A DNA stretch of 64,000 nucleotides, taken from positions 744,001 to 808,000 of the forward strand of contig CAWBFQ010000003.1 of NCBI GenBank assembly GCA_963788145.1, written 5' to 3'. Numbering within the stretch: position 1 is the first letter of the stretch; the number at the start of each line of letters is the position of its first letter. A model generated the notes under the pieces. That model was not told the DNA's origin and ran no database searches. It saw nothing but the letters and a program-made list of their open reading frames with translations. Positions 27,822-37,988 of the stretch are shown here, piece after piece. The stretch comes from UTCFX2 sp963788145. Its GTDB lineage: Bacteria > Chloroflexota > Anaerolineae > Anaerolineales > UBA4823. The position numbers and the translations under genes are program-made.

Positions 27822-28773
27822 ATGTCTGCACATCCTTTGCGTATTTTCTCCGGTTCAGCCCACCCAGAACTTGCTCATGAAGTCGCCAATATTCTTGGCA
27901 CCTCAGTTGGGAAGTCTACAACTCGACGACTACCGGACAGTGAAATCCATGTAATGATTGATGAAGTGGTGCGCGATCAAGATATATTCTTGATCCAGCC
28001 TTGTTCGGTTCCTGTGAACGACAATCTTATGGAGCTCTTGCTTTATCTGGATGCTTTTCGCAGGGCCAGTTCACACAGCGTCAGCCTGGTCATTCCCTAT
28101 TTCCCCTATGCTCGCCAGGATCGAATGGCTCGTGGCCGCGAGGCGATCAGCGTGCGCGTAGTTGCAAATCTGCTGGAAACGCTTGGGGCGGCGAGAGTGA
28201 TCTATATAGATATCCATAACCGGGCTACGCAAGGTTTCTTCAATATTCCCGTTGATCCGCTAACCGCGACCCCGCTGTTAGCGGATTATTTTCGGAAACC
28301 GGAGTTCGCCAATGCGGCTATCGTCAGTCCAGATGTTGGCCGTGCAGGAATGGCAGGTCGCTATGCCGAAAGATTAAACCTGCCGCTGGTCATCATGCAA
28401 AAACGAAGAATTGGATACCAAAACACGGAAACAACTCACGTTGTAGGCGATATTACAGGGCACCGCCCAATCATTATTGATGACCTGATGGCAAGTGGGA
28501 GCGTTTTAAAACAAATCGATGCCTTGTATGACCGTGGCGCTGTAGGGAAGACGTGTCTGGCAATCACCCACCCGGTGATGCTGCCTTCCGCGCTGAGAAA
28601 TTCTTGCCACAGAGGATCGAATTGAAAAAATGGTGACGACGAATTCAATCGCTTTATCATTAGATAAGAGGCATCCCAAGATTGTCACACTTTCTATTGC
28701 CAGCATGCTCGCAGATATTATCAGCCGCATCCATCGCGGGGTCAGCATCTCCGAAAAACTAATTCTTGCATAG
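27822..28773 (+). CDS. prs: Ribose-phosphate pyrophosphokinase (two frameshifts near 28595 and 28612)
   Basis: It makes PRPP from ribose-5-phosphate and ATP for nucleotide, His and Trp synthesis. Visible are FSGSAHPELA, RRLPDSEIHV, YFPYARQDRM, the PRPP loop IIIDDLMASGSV and AITHPVMLPSAL. After ALPSAL-like residues the frame is lost: a G seems missing near 28595 and another base near 28612. The third frame then continues EDRIEKMVTTNSIAL to ISEKLILA and stops at 28771-28773. Corrected length is about 316 residues, normal for Prs. An essential gene broken twice in 20 bases argues for sequence error. Confidence 0.9.
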
Positions 28774-28786
28774 GTCGTGACCCTCC

Positions 28787-30226
28787 ATGACGCATGTAAC
28801 AACAACCGAAGATTCCCCAGACCGCTTTATTAAGCGTTCCTCAGAACAAAAAGAGGGTCAACAAAAATGGTTGATCCTGATGGCCGTCGGAATCGGCACT
28901 TTTATGTCCGCTCTGGATGGAAGTGTGGTCAATACCATCCTGCCGGTGCTGCGAAAATCGGTATCCGGGTCAATTGCCAGTGTTGAGTGGATCGTCACAA
29001 TCTATTTGCTCGTATTAAGCGGCTTGCTATTGAGTGTTGGCCGCCTGGGAGATATGCAAGGATATAAAAAGGTTTATGTTTCCGGTTTTATTGTTTTTAT
29101 TGCCGGATCAATCCTGTGCGGGTTTGCGCCGACAATCTCCACTCTGGTCATCTTCCGCGGCTTACAGGCTCTTGGAGCAGCAATGCTACAAGCGAATTCG
29201 CCTGCCATCCTGACCTCCAGCTTCCCAACCCAACAACGTGGTCAAGCGCTTGGATTGCAAGCGATGATGACTTATCTTGGCCTGACAGTCGGTCCTTCGC
29301 TTGGCGGTTGGCTCACGGATCAATTCGGATGGAGGTCCGTTTTCTTTATCAATATCCCCGTAGGGATAATTGCGCTCATCCTGAGCGTCCGATTCATTCG
29401 AAAAGATGCCCTCAACGCTAAACGCGAACCCTTCGACTACGCAGGTGCCAGTTTGTTTACTGTAGGATTGATCACGCTGCTCTACGGGTTGAACCAGGGA
29501 CATGCATTAGGTTGGAATTCTTGGCCAGTTTTACTAAGCTTCTTCGGTGCAATCGCACTAATAACCGGATTTATCTTTGTTGAAAGCAAATCATCCAAAC
29601 CCATGCTCGATCTGCGCCTATTCAAAGATCGAATTTTTTCGAGTTCTGTAATTAGCGCCATCCTGAACTATATCGGTGTGTACAGTGTTGTGTTCTTAAT
29701 GCCTTTTTTCCTGATACAGGGCATGGACCTTTCTGCATCCAAGAGTGGTCTCATCTTGACAGCGATGCCAATCGTCATGGCGATCACTGCGCCCATAAGT
29801 GGATTAATCTCCGATCGGGTTGGCGCTCGATTGCCTTCTACCCTGGGTATGATTTCATTTACCGCCGGTCTTGTGTTGCTTTCTCAACTGGATGTACAAT
29901 CATCCATTCAAGATATCATCTGGAGATTAGGCCTGGCTGGATTTGGAATTGGTGTATTTATTTCTCCAAATACGAGCGCATTGTTAGGCGCGGCTCCTAA
30001 GAATTGGCGTGGGATCGCTTCTGGCATTCTGGCAACCTCCCGAAATTTAGGGATGGTGTTGGGAGTTGGTCTGGCAGGCGCGATTTTTACAACTTCACTG
30101 GGAGCTGATCAAAATCTAACCGGAGAAGCCATCAGCCAGGCTGTCCGATCCAGTTTACTGGCGGCTGCAATTGCGACCGGCATCGGGGTTTTCTTTACAT
30201 CTCTTCACGTGCACAAGCAACAATAA
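28787..30226 (+). CDS. MFS drug transporter, DHA2 (14-helix) family
   Basis: The 479-residue protein shows the EmrB/QacA pattern: a hydrophilic N-terminus of about 28 residues, ALDGSVVNTILP in helix 1 (the DHA2 family motif D1), then SVGRLGDMQGYKKVY as motif A, RGLQALGAAMLQANSPA as motif B and GPSLGGWLTDQFGWRSVFF as motif C, the antiporter motif. It is likely a proton-coupled efflux pump for drugs or amphipathic compounds. It starts 13 bases after prs, so it may share a transcript by read-through. Confidence 0.85.
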   Translation: MTHVTTTEDSPDRFIKRSSEQKEGQQKWLILMAVGIGTFMSALDGSVVNTILPVLRKSVSGSIASVEWIVTIYLLVLSGLLLSVGRLGDMQGYKKVYVSGFIVFIAGSILCGFAPTISTLVIFRGLQALGAAMLQANSPAILTSSFPTQQRGQALGLQAMMTYLGLTVGPSLGGWLTDQFGWRSVFFINIPVGIIALILSVRFIRKDALNAKREPFDYAGASLFTVGLITLLYGLNQGHALGWNSWPVLLSFFGAIALITGFIFVESKSSKPMLDLRLFKDRIFSSSVISAILNYIGVYSVVFLMPFFLIQGMDLSASKSGLILTAMPIVMAITAPISGLISDRVGARLPSTLGMISFTAGLVLLSQLDVQSSIQDIIWRLGLAGFGIGVFISPNTSALLGAAPKNWRGIASGILATSRNLGMVLGVGLAGAIFTTSLGADQNLTGEAISQAVRSSLLAAAIATGIGVFFTSLHVHKQQ

Positions 30227-30241
30227 TCGGGAGGAAAGTCT

Positions 30242-31617
30242 ATGGAGACCAACAGAGTTTACTTCCCAGAGAATTTCGTCTGGGGAACTGCCTCAGCAGC
30301 TTATCAGATTGAAGGCGCCTGGAACAAGGACGGAAGAGGTCTTTCTATTTGGGATACCTTTAGTCATGAGTCAGGTCGGGTTTTTCAAAACGACAATGGG
30401 GATACAGCAGTTGATCATTATCATTGTTGGGAAGAAGACTTTGGGATAATGACCGGGCTTGGGATCAAATCTTATCGATTTTCGGTTTCCTGGCCGCGAA
30501 TTTTACCCGAGGGGAAAGGCTCGATCAACCAACCTGGGCTGGATTTCTACGACCGCCTGGTAGACGGATTGCTCAAAAGAGGAATTGAGCCATATCTGAC
30601 ACTTTATCATTGGGATTTGCCTCAGAAGTTGCAGGATATTGGGGGATGGGCAAATCGGGATGTAGCCCAGTCATTTGCCGATTACGCCCATATCGTTGCT
30701 GAAAGATTGGGCGATCGGGTGAAATTCTGGATTACACATAATGAACCGTTTGTAGTAGCGATGGCTGGTCATTTCACAGGCGAACACGCTCCCGGTGTAC
30801 GAAACATCACAACCGCTCTTTTAGTTGGGCATCATTTGTTATATTCTCACGGGTTGGCGGTAAAAGCAATTCGATCCGGAGCCAGTCAGCCAGTTGACAT
30901 CGGGATTACACTGAACATGACCGTAGCGCACCCGGCTACTGATAAAGAAGAAGACCACCTGGCAGCCTGGAGGCTGGACGGCATCCACAATCGATTTTTA
31001 TCGATCCAATCTTGCGCGGTGAATATCCCGCAGACATGATTGCGTGCTTTGGGGGCGTCTTCCCAGATGCCTCGCCGTCTGATCTGCAAATCATCTCGAC
31101 GCCGATAGATTTTCTTGGGATTAATTACTACACCAGAACAGTTGTCCAATACGATCCCAACTTCCCGTTCATCCAGGGCGCTGAAATTCATCCACAGGGT
31201 AATGAATACTCTCAAATGTGGGAAATCTATCCTGCGGGTATCTATGAATTACTGACCCGCGTCCACAAAGATTATGCTCCTGCCCGCATCTATATCACTG
31301 AAAACGGCATTCCCGTCCCGGATGGCATTGATGCAGATGGACGCATCCGGGATTATCGCCGCATCCGCTATCTGCGTGATCATTTGATTGAGGTCCGGCG
31401 CGCCATTCAGGATGGCGTCCCTGTATTGGGCTATTTTGTCTGGTCTCTACTAGACAATTTCGAATGGGCTTATGGGTATGCCATGCGCTTTGGATTGACA
31501 TATGTCGATTACCTCACCCAAAAGCGAACGGTCAAGGAAAGCGGACACTGGTTCAGCCAGGTAATCCGCCAGAATGGGATCGATCTAGCTCCCGATTCAC
31601 CCTTCTACCCCATATGA
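30242..31617 (+). CDS. Glycoside hydrolase family 1 beta-glucosidase (frameshifted near 30998)
   Basis: GH1 enzymes cleave beta-glucosides and beta-galactosides by a retaining mechanism. The protein opens FPENFVWGTASAAYQIEGA, carries the acid/base Glu in WITHNEPF and the nucleophile Glu in YITENGIP, and ends with WSLLDNFEWAYGY, the substrate-binding segment. One T appears missing from the run at 30995-30999; before it the frame reads HNRF, and after restoring it IDPILRGEYPADM continues to 31617. Corrected length is 458 residues, normal for GH1. A GGAGG site precedes the ATG. There is no signal peptide, so it acts on imported disaccharides. Confidence 0.92.
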
Positions 31618-31670
31618 GCCTGACAAGGAAAAATTTCTCCAATTATTTGCGTCTGGACGCTTAAAAATTC

Positions 31671-34223
31671 ATGGAAAATAACGTTCATAGTATCTCTAAC
31701 AACCCACAAACGATCGATCCACCTGACAAACAGACATCTGTGCCGGGCTGCCTGGATTTTTTTGTTCTGTTTTCTGTCATCGTTGGTGTGCTCACGATCC
31801 TGTTTATTCGCCATACATCCACCCTGGGCGCTTCAATCACTCCAGATCATGCCTCCCGGGTTGCCAGTTGGATTGGGCTGGGTGTGCAACTGGTTGTATT
31901 AAGCCTGGTATTGATCCCTCTCGCGCTGTTTTGGCCATCGCCGTTTAGGAGATTTTATCAGGCCTGGCTGCTCGCTCATTTGTTGGCTCTGTTCTTGCTG
32001 CCGGCTACCTTCTTGAAGTCGACCGACATGCAATACCAGGCCTTGATTCAACTGATCATGATGGTGATATTCATTTTGGTTTCGTTTCCCCTGATCAACT
32101 GGCTTATCCATCGCCGTCAAACCGCAGCCGTCCTTTCATCCGACTCGTCAAAGTTGCTCCAGGAAGCGTCGACTCCGAATTGTTTCTCCTTATGGATGAT
32201 CGTGATTATCATCATCGCAGTTTCTGCCTACCCCTGGCTTGCATTAGCAGCTTTGGGTTCTTTCCTGGATACACTATTAATGGCCTTCGTTGGGCTGATG
32301 CTAGGATGGATTGCGGCAATCCTTGGGGAGAAGTTAATCTTCAATGTTGAAGAAGCCCATCAAAAAAAACAATGGGGTGCGGTTTTCGTTCAAGGATTGG
32401 GTTTCGGCGTGACTTTGCTCATATTGGCCAGCTCTCTCAGCTTCAGTTTTGGCGGTATCCAGCTATTAGTGATGATTACCCTTCCCTGGCTGGGGTGGAC
32501 CGTAGCAGCATTGCGCTATTTCTTCATCGATCCCGCGCGCCGCAGCATGCCTCCCATCAAACGTACTTTATTCCACATCTCTTTTATTCAAGGCATGATC
32601 CTGGTCGGATCTGTCGCTGCCTTACCACTGATCTTTGTAGATCCAGATGAACTAGTGATTGTTCTCAGTTCCTCTCCAGGAGAGATCTTATCGAAAGTAT
32701 TCTTGGCTGCCTGGTATTCTGCTCTGATAATCGGTATTTTGAATCTTATTCTCATGCTCGTCTTCTTCGTTCGAAATGGCAAAACCAAACCAGTGCAAGA
32801 GAATGGGAGCCAGACGTTCAGATTATTAGCTCAATCCGGATTGGCGCTGATTACCCTGATTTCCATTTTACTCGCCATTGGGATCTATACCCTGACAGGG
32901 CAACCGGGTTTTTACGGGGAACGCATGTTTGTGATCCTGAAAAGCCAGACGGATGTAACCGAAGCCTCGAAAATCGATGACTATCAAGCCCGGCGGGAAT
33001 ATGTTTACAAAACCCTGGTTGAAAATGCAGACCAGAGTCAATATAAAATTCGGCTGGTCCTGGATCGTCTAAATGTGGACTATACACCATACTATCTGGT
33101 GAATGCGATAGAAATGCCGGGAAATCCCCTTCTCCGCATATGGCTGCGAACCGCGCCAGAAGTGGATCGTATCCTGGATAGTCCGGAATTAAGACCTTTG
33201 CCAGAACCCCTACCCATTGAAGATGGCAATTCTAGCCTTCCTGAGGAGGTGCTCTGGAATATCAAAATGGTGGGGGCAGGCAAGGTTTGGGATGAATATG
33301 GGGTCCGCGGCGCGGGAATCATTGTGGGGCAATCTGATAGCGGTGTGCAAGGGGACCATCCAGAACTGGCCGATTCTTATCGCGGTGCAGACCTTGGGAA
33401 CGATTATTCCTGGTTTGATCCCTGGTTTCACACATCCTCGCCCATCGATCGAGGCGGGCATGGCACCCACACCCTGGGGACCATTCTGGGCAATCAAACC
33501 GGCATTGCACCAGATGCCCAATGGATTGCGTGCGTCAATCTGGCTCGCAATCTGGCTAACCCGGCTTATTACCTGGATTGTATGCAGTTTAATTTCGCCC
33601 CATTCCCGATGGTAGGCGACCCATTCAAAGACGGAAAACCGGATCTTGGGGCGCATGTCTTGAATAATTCATGGGGTTGCCCGGAGATTGAGGGATGTGA
33701 TGCCGCTGTTTTTCAACCGGCGGTGAAAGCATTGCGCGCTGCGGGTGTTTTTGTGGTTGCCAGCGCCGGGAATGATGGCCCGGCATGTAGCAGCCTGAAT
33801 GATCCTCCTCCGATCTACGCCGAAGCATTTTCTATCGGCGCGATTGATTCTAGCGGCAGCCTGGCATCATTCAGCAGTATTGGCCCGGTAACCGCTGATC
33901 ATAGCGGGCGGATAAAGCCGGATTTGCTGGCGCCGGGCGTCAACATCCTTTCCTCTTTGCCCCAGAGCACATATGGTACATATAGCGGCACTTCGATGGC
34001 CGGGCCGCATGTGGTTGGCGCGGTTGCTCTCATGTGGTCAGCCAACCCCGATTTAATCGGCGATATCGAATTAACTGAACAATACTTAATAGAAGCTGCC
34101 AACCCATATCAAGGCGTCCGGTCAAGCTGCCCAGGCGCCGATAGTTTTCCGAGTACAGCATATGGGTATGGAGTTCTGAACATCTACGAAGCGGTTCGTC
34201 TTGCAATGGCAGACCAGCCCTGA
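31671..34223 (+). CDS. Polytopic membrane protein with C-terminal subtilisin-like protease domain
   Basis: The 850-residue protein joins about 400 residues with some ten membrane helices to an S8 serine protease domain. The catalytic triad is Asp556 (GQSDSGVQGDHPEL), His597 (GGHGTHTLG) and Ser775 (SGTSMAGPH), with the oxyanion Asn in NNSWG. Between the two parts is a region (YVYKTLVENADQSQYKI) like the propeptide of subtilases. The protease would face the outside if the last helix exits outward. Most subtilases are secreted and carry one or no membrane helix, so the large membrane half is unusual. The substrate is unknown. The start is weakly supported, since no Shine-Dalgarno is seen. Confidence 0.85.
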   Translation: MENNVHSISNNPQTIDPPDKQTSVPGCLDFFVLFSVIVGVLTILFIRHTSTLGASITPDHASRVASWIGLGVQLVVLSLVLIPLALFWPSPFRRFYQAWLLAHLLALFLLPATFLKSTDMQYQALIQLIMMVIFILVSFPLINWLIHRRQTAAVLSSDSSKLLQEASTPNCFSLWMIVIIIIAVSAYPWLALAALGSFLDTLLMAFVGLMLGWIAAILGEKLIFNVEEAHQKKQWGAVFVQGLGFGVTLLILASSLSFSFGGIQLLVMITLPWLGWTVAALRYFFIDPARRSMPPIKRTLFHISFIQGMILVGSVAALPLIFVDPDELVIVLSSSPGEILSKVFLAAWYSALIIGILNLILMLVFFVRNGKTKPVQENGSQTFRLLAQSGLALITLISILLAIGIYTLTGQPGFYGERMFVILKSQTDVTEASKIDDYQARREYVYKTLVENADQSQYKIRLVLDRLNVDYTPYYLVNAIEMPGNPLLRIWLRTAPEVDRILDSPELRPLPEPLPIEDGNSSLPEEVLWNIKMVGAGKVWDEYGVRGAGIIVGQSDSGVQGDHPELADSYRGADLGNDYSWFDPWFHTSSPIDRGGHGTHTLGTILGNQTGIAPDAQWIACVNLARNLANPAYYLDCMQFNFAPFPMVGDPFKDGKPDLGAHVLNNSWGCPEIEGCDAAVFQPAVKALRAAGVFVVASAGNDGPACSSLNDPPPIYAEAFSIGAIDSSGSLASFSSIGPVTADHSGRIKPDLLAPGVNILSSLPQSTYGTYSGTSMAGPHVVGAVALMWSANPDLIGDIELTEQYLIEAANPYQGVRSSCPGADSFPSTAYGYGVLNIYEAVRLAMADQP

Positions 34224-34298
34224 TCATTCTTCAAACGAAAATTGAACCATATGGATAACCAATCAAGCTAAAAATCATCTGATGAAGGGAATGAAATC

Positions 34299-35142
34299 AT
34301 GGTTAAGATCATCACAGACACAACATCCTGCTTATCTCCTGAATATGCAAAAGCACACAAAGTTCCGGTAATTCCGCAAGTGATCAATTTCGGAGAAGAG
34401 TCCTATCTCGAAGGTATTGACATGAATATAGCCGATTTTATGGCTCGATTAAAAACCTCCAGCGCCTTACCCAAAACAGCCGCTCCGCCTCCGGAATTGT
34501 TCGCGAAAGAGTTCAGATGGATGGTCCCCACGGGTGAGCCAATCATTTGCATACATCCTTCCCAGGAAGTTAGCGGCACAGTTCGCTCTGCTATAGTCGC
34601 TGCGCAGGATTTCCCTGGTGCAGATATTCGGATAATAGATACCCGGCTGGTATCCAGCCCAATCGCCACAATGGTTCAGCGAGCTGTGGAGTGGGCTGAG
34701 GCAGGCATAGATGCGGATACGATAGTTACCAGGCTGGAGGAAATGTCCAAACGATGCAGAGTTCTACTTTCTTGTAGACACATTGGAATATCTGGCACGC
34801 GGCGGCAGAATTGGTGGAGCATCTGCTTTGCTTGGGGGGATGCTGCAAATCAAGCCCATATTACGTCTTCACGATGGAAAGGTAGATCAATACGAACGTG
34901 AACGCACACATAAACGAGCCATTATGCGCATGCAGGAGATTGTCTTGGAGCAAATACCAATGGATGGTCTGGGTTACCTGACGGTGATGCATGCGGGCGC
35001 ATATGATCAGGCAGAGGCTTTGGCTTTAGAACTGGGCAAAAAAGTTAACCAGCCTGAAGTGCCGATCTACGACATGCCACCGGCTATAATCACTCATGGC
35101 GGCCCAGGAATTTTAGGTGTCGGTTTCTTCGCAAGGGCATAA
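34299..35142 (+). CDS. DegV family fatty-acid-binding protein (frameshifted near 34755)
   Basis: DegV (FakB-like) proteins bind fatty acids and hand them to FakA kinase. The N-terminal part has MVKIITDTTSCLSPE and CIHPSQEVSGTVRSA; the C-terminal part, in another frame, has FLVDTLEYLARGGRIGGA and the GGPGILGVGF ending. One extra base lies near 34755, just before FYFLVDTLEYL. Corrected length is about 280 residues, as usual for the family. An AAGGGA site precedes the ATG. No FakA is seen nearby. Confidence 0.88.
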
Positions 35143-35146
35143 ACGA

Positions 35147-35187
35147 AACGGGGCTGTCTGAACGAAACCAAGACAACCCCGTTTTCT
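35147..35187 (+). terminator. Intrinsic terminator between degV-type gene and hbd
   Basis: AACGGGGCTGTCT (35147-35159) pairs with AGACAACCCCGTT (35171-35183) with one mismatch, an 11-base loop and a following TTC. The convergent hbd gene ends at 35191, so the hairpin may serve both strands. Confidence 0.75.
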
Positions 35188-35190
35188 TGA

Positions 35191-36036
35191 TCAATAGCGA
35201 TAGAAGCCTCTACCGCTTTTTCTTCCCAAATAACCAGCGTTCACCATTTTTCGCAGCAGATAAGCCGGGCGGTATTTATCATCGCCCAGATCACGCTGCA
35301 ATACCTCCATCACAAATAGGACAACATCCAAACCAATCAGGTCGCACAATTCCAGAGGCCCTATCGGATGATTTATCCCCAATTTCATGACCTGATCAAT
35401 TGCTTCGGGTGTTCCAATCCCCTCCTGCAGAGTAAATATGGCTTCGTTAATCATGGGGCATAAAATGCGATTGGATATAAAACCGGGGGAATCTTGCGCC
35501 TGCACCGGGTCCTTGCCCATCACCCGGCAAACCTGGATGGTTGTAGCTGTGGTCTCAGCGCTGGTCGCCTGCCCCTGGATCACCTCCACCAGGCGCATCA
35601 GAGGCACAGGGTTCATGAAATGCATTCCGATCACTCGCTCGGGGCATTGCGTAGCCGATGCGATTTTGGTGATGCTGATGGAAGATGTATTGGTTCCCAA
35701 GATCGTTCCGGGTCGGATGCGTTCATCCATATCCGAGAAGATTTTAAGCTTCAACTCGGGGTTTTCGGTCGCAGCTTCGATGACCAAATCAGCCTCTGAG
35801 ATCAAATCCATTGTAGCGGAATAGCGAATTGCCAGAGCGGCTTGCTGTTGAACCTGGTTAATTTTCTCTTTTTCCAGCAATTTCTGGGTGGATTTCTTGA
35901 TGGCTGCTTGAGCTTTTTCTAATTGAGCAGGGATCAGATCCATCAATGTCACCTGAAAGCCAGATGTCGCCGCGACCTGGGCAATCCCATTTCCCATTGT
36001 CCCGGCGCCTAAGACGAAAATATGCGTAATCTCCAT
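35191..36036 (-). CDS. hbd: 3-hydroxybutyryl-CoA dehydrogenase
   Basis: It interconverts acetoacetyl-CoA and 3-hydroxybutyryl-CoA with NAD(P)H. The 281-residue protein has the Rossmann motif VLGAGTMGNGIAQ, NTSSISITKIA, the catalytic His in GMHFMNPVPLM, and NHPIGPLELCDLIGLD in the C-terminal domain. It begins 11 bases after the thiolase stop codon, so the two enzymes make the C4 acyl-CoA module used for butyrate or polyhydroxybutyrate. The crotonase and butyryl-CoA dehydrogenase are not in this window. Confidence 0.93.
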   Translation of the reverse strand: MEITHIFVLGAGTMGNGIAQVAATSGFQVTLMDLIPAQLEKAQAAIKKSTQKLLEKEKINQVQQQAALAIRYSATMDLISEADLVIEAATENPELKLKIFSDMDERIRPGTILGTNTSSISITKIASATQCPERVIGMHFMNPVPLMRLVEVIQGQATSAETTATTIQVCRVMGKDPVQAQDSPGFISNRILCPMINEAIFTLQEGIGTPEAIDQVMKLGINHPIGPLELCDLIGLDVVLFVMEVLQRDLGDDKYRPAYLLRKMVNAGYLGRKSGRGFYRY

Positions 36037-36047
36037 TGGCTTTTCCT

Positions 36048-37260
36048 TTATTCCAACTCGATAACCATCGAGACCGCTTCAGCCCCACCCAAGCAAAGAC
36101 TGGCCAGCCCGCGCTTCAATCCTCGATCCTTAAGGGCATAAATGAGCGTGGTCAGCACTCTGGCGCCGCTGGCGCCGATTGGGTGACCCAGAGCGATTGC
36201 TCCGCCATGGATATTCACTTTCGACCAGTCCCAACCGATCCCTATGAGTTCTTTGCCATTAGCCAGTACCTGGGCAGCAAAAGCTTCATTTAGTTCGATC
36301 AAATCCATATCGTTTAAAGTCCATCCTATTTTATTTAGCAAAATTGGGATCGCTTTCGCGGGAGCCGCAAACAACCATTTTGGTTCAACGGCAGCGTGGG
36401 TATAACCAATGATCCTGGCAATTGGATGAACCCCCATTTTTTCGGCTTTGTCTCGGCTGGCTACCACCACAGCCGCAGCCCCATCATTTAGACCAGGGGC
36501 ATTTCCGGCTGTTACTTTTCCGTCTTTCTGAAATGCAGGGCGCAGTCCGGCGAGTACCTCCAGCGAAGTATCCCTGCGAGGGGATTCGTCGATCTCGATG
36601 ATTTTCGGTGGGCCCTTCTTTGTGGAGATTTCCACCGGCGTGATCTCTGCTTTGAATTTATCCTGATCAATCGCAGCAATCGCTTTTTGATGACTATGAT
36701 AGGCATATTCATCCATCTCGGATCGAGAAATCTGAAATTGTTCAGCAATAAACTCGGCTGCGTCGCCCATAGGCCAGTTGACAAACGGATCCCACAACCC
36801 GTCCAACAATAGGGCATCCTTTCAATTCAGCATGCCCAAACCGCAGCGCGCCGGTTCGCCCATCCACCAGAAATGGAGCGCGGCTCATATTTTCCATTCC
36901 GCCGCTCACAAACAGATCACCATCCCCAGCCAGGATGGCCTGGGCTGCCAACATGACCGTTTTTAGACCGGAACCGCACACTTTGTTGACCGTTGTTGCT
37001 CCAACAGTCGCGGGTAGTTGGGCAAAGATCGCTGCTTGCCGGGCTGGCGCCTGTCCTAAGCCAGCAGAGACGACATTTCCCATCAACACTTCCTGAATCT
37101 CTTCCAGTTGGTCAATTCCGGCGCGCTCAACAGCCGCCTTAATAGCAAGAGCCCCCAAGTTCGGCGCTGGAATGCCGCTCAGTCCCCCCTGAAAGCGACC
37201 GATAGGCGTACGCACAGCGCTCAAGATCACCGGATCATTTTTGTTGATTCCCTGCTTCAT
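36048..37260 (-). CDS. Acetyl-CoA acetyltransferase / thiolase (frameshifted near 36820)
   Basis: Thiolase condenses two acetyl-CoA to acetoacetyl-CoA. The N-terminal part (from 37260, preceded by a GAGGAGG site) has ILSAVRTPIGRFQGGLS and the nucleophilic Cys in NKVCGSGLKTV. The C-terminal part, in another frame, has NEAFAAQVL, GGAIALGHPIGASGAR with the catalytic His, and SLCLGGAEA with the second Cys. An extra G near 36820 in the codons after HAELK separates the frames. Corrected length is 403 residues. It is co-transcribed with hbd, probably starting upstream with the HIT gene. Confidence 0.9.
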
Positions 37261-37312
37261 TTACGGCCTCCTCGATTATTGTTTTTTTGGCGTTGTATAG
37301 ATAGCCTGCTGC

Positions 37313-37798
37313 TCACTCACTATCTTTCCAGGCTTTGCTCACCCTCACATAAGTATCCCAAAGCAATTCGGGCAGAACCCGTGTATCCGCCAGAGACGAC
37401 AAAAAACTGGTATCTCCTCCCCATCGGGGCACAACATGCATATGAATATGATCCAATACACCAGCTCCAGCTACTTCCCCCATATTCACCCCCAGGTTAA
37501 AGCCTTGCGGCTGATACTCTTTCCGCAACACCTGGATGGCGCGACTGGACAATTCGATCATCTCGGATCGAATTTCGGCAGTCAATTCTTCTAGATTTGC
37601 CTTATGAAGATATGGAACCACCATTAAATGGCCGCTCGTATATGGGTATCTGTTGAGGATAACAAAGGAAAATTGCGCTCGAAAGATGATCAGGTTTTCA
37701 AAACCATCCGGCCGATGGATTTCTTCACAAAATACACAGCCATTTTTCTTTTCTTTGAGAACATATTCCATTCTCCAGGGAGCCCAAATATGATCCAA
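37313..37798 (-). CDS. HIT family hydrolase / nucleotide phosphorylase
   Basis: HIT proteins hydrolyse or transfer nucleoside phosphates such as Ap4A. The 161-residue protein starts with a zinc-type CVFC motif near residue 22 and ends with the histidine triad HIHMHVVPRW, the form found in the Ap4A phosphorylase-like group. The start is a TTG with AGGAGAAGG a few bases upstream. It reads toward the thiolase gene 52 bases away. Confidence 0.85.
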   Translation of the reverse strand: MDHIWAPWRMEYVLKEKKNGCVFCEEIHRPDGFENLIIFRAQFSFVILNRYPYTSGHLMVVPYLHKANLEELTAEIRSEMIELSSRAIQVLRKEYQPQGFNLGVNMGEVAGAGVLDHIHMHVVPRWGGDTSFLSSLADTRVLPELLWDTYVRVSKAWKDSE

Positions 37799-37925
37799 TG
37801 ACCTTCTCCTGATATGAAGTTATTAAGTGATGCATTGAAAGGCGCTATTTACGAACGCGAATTTGAACCACAAACGATCGGAATGGAACTATTGTAGCAA
37901 AGAAATCTTTATAAGGGAATGGTTG

Positions 37926-37954
37926 TTGACATTCACGAGGAATAAAGGTATCCT
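37926..37954 (+). promoter_or_regulatory. Sigma70-type promoter of xseA operon
   Basis: A perfect TTGACA (37926-37931) and TATCCT (37949-37954) are separated by 17 bases. Transcription would start near 37961, downstream of the ATG at 37863 that opens the longest frame. This supports the xseA start at 37989. Confidence 0.65.
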
Positions 37955-37988
37955 TTTCGCGATCTTCATATGCGATAAGAATCCCATT

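Noticed and set aside
27745..27954. ORF overlapping the start of prs
   Set aside because: It covers the putative -10 element and the prs start in another frame and has no protein similarity.
37863..37988. N-terminal extension of XseA
   Set aside because: The extra residues do not match the family, and a strong promoter lies inside the extension; the start at 37989 gives the normal N-terminus.
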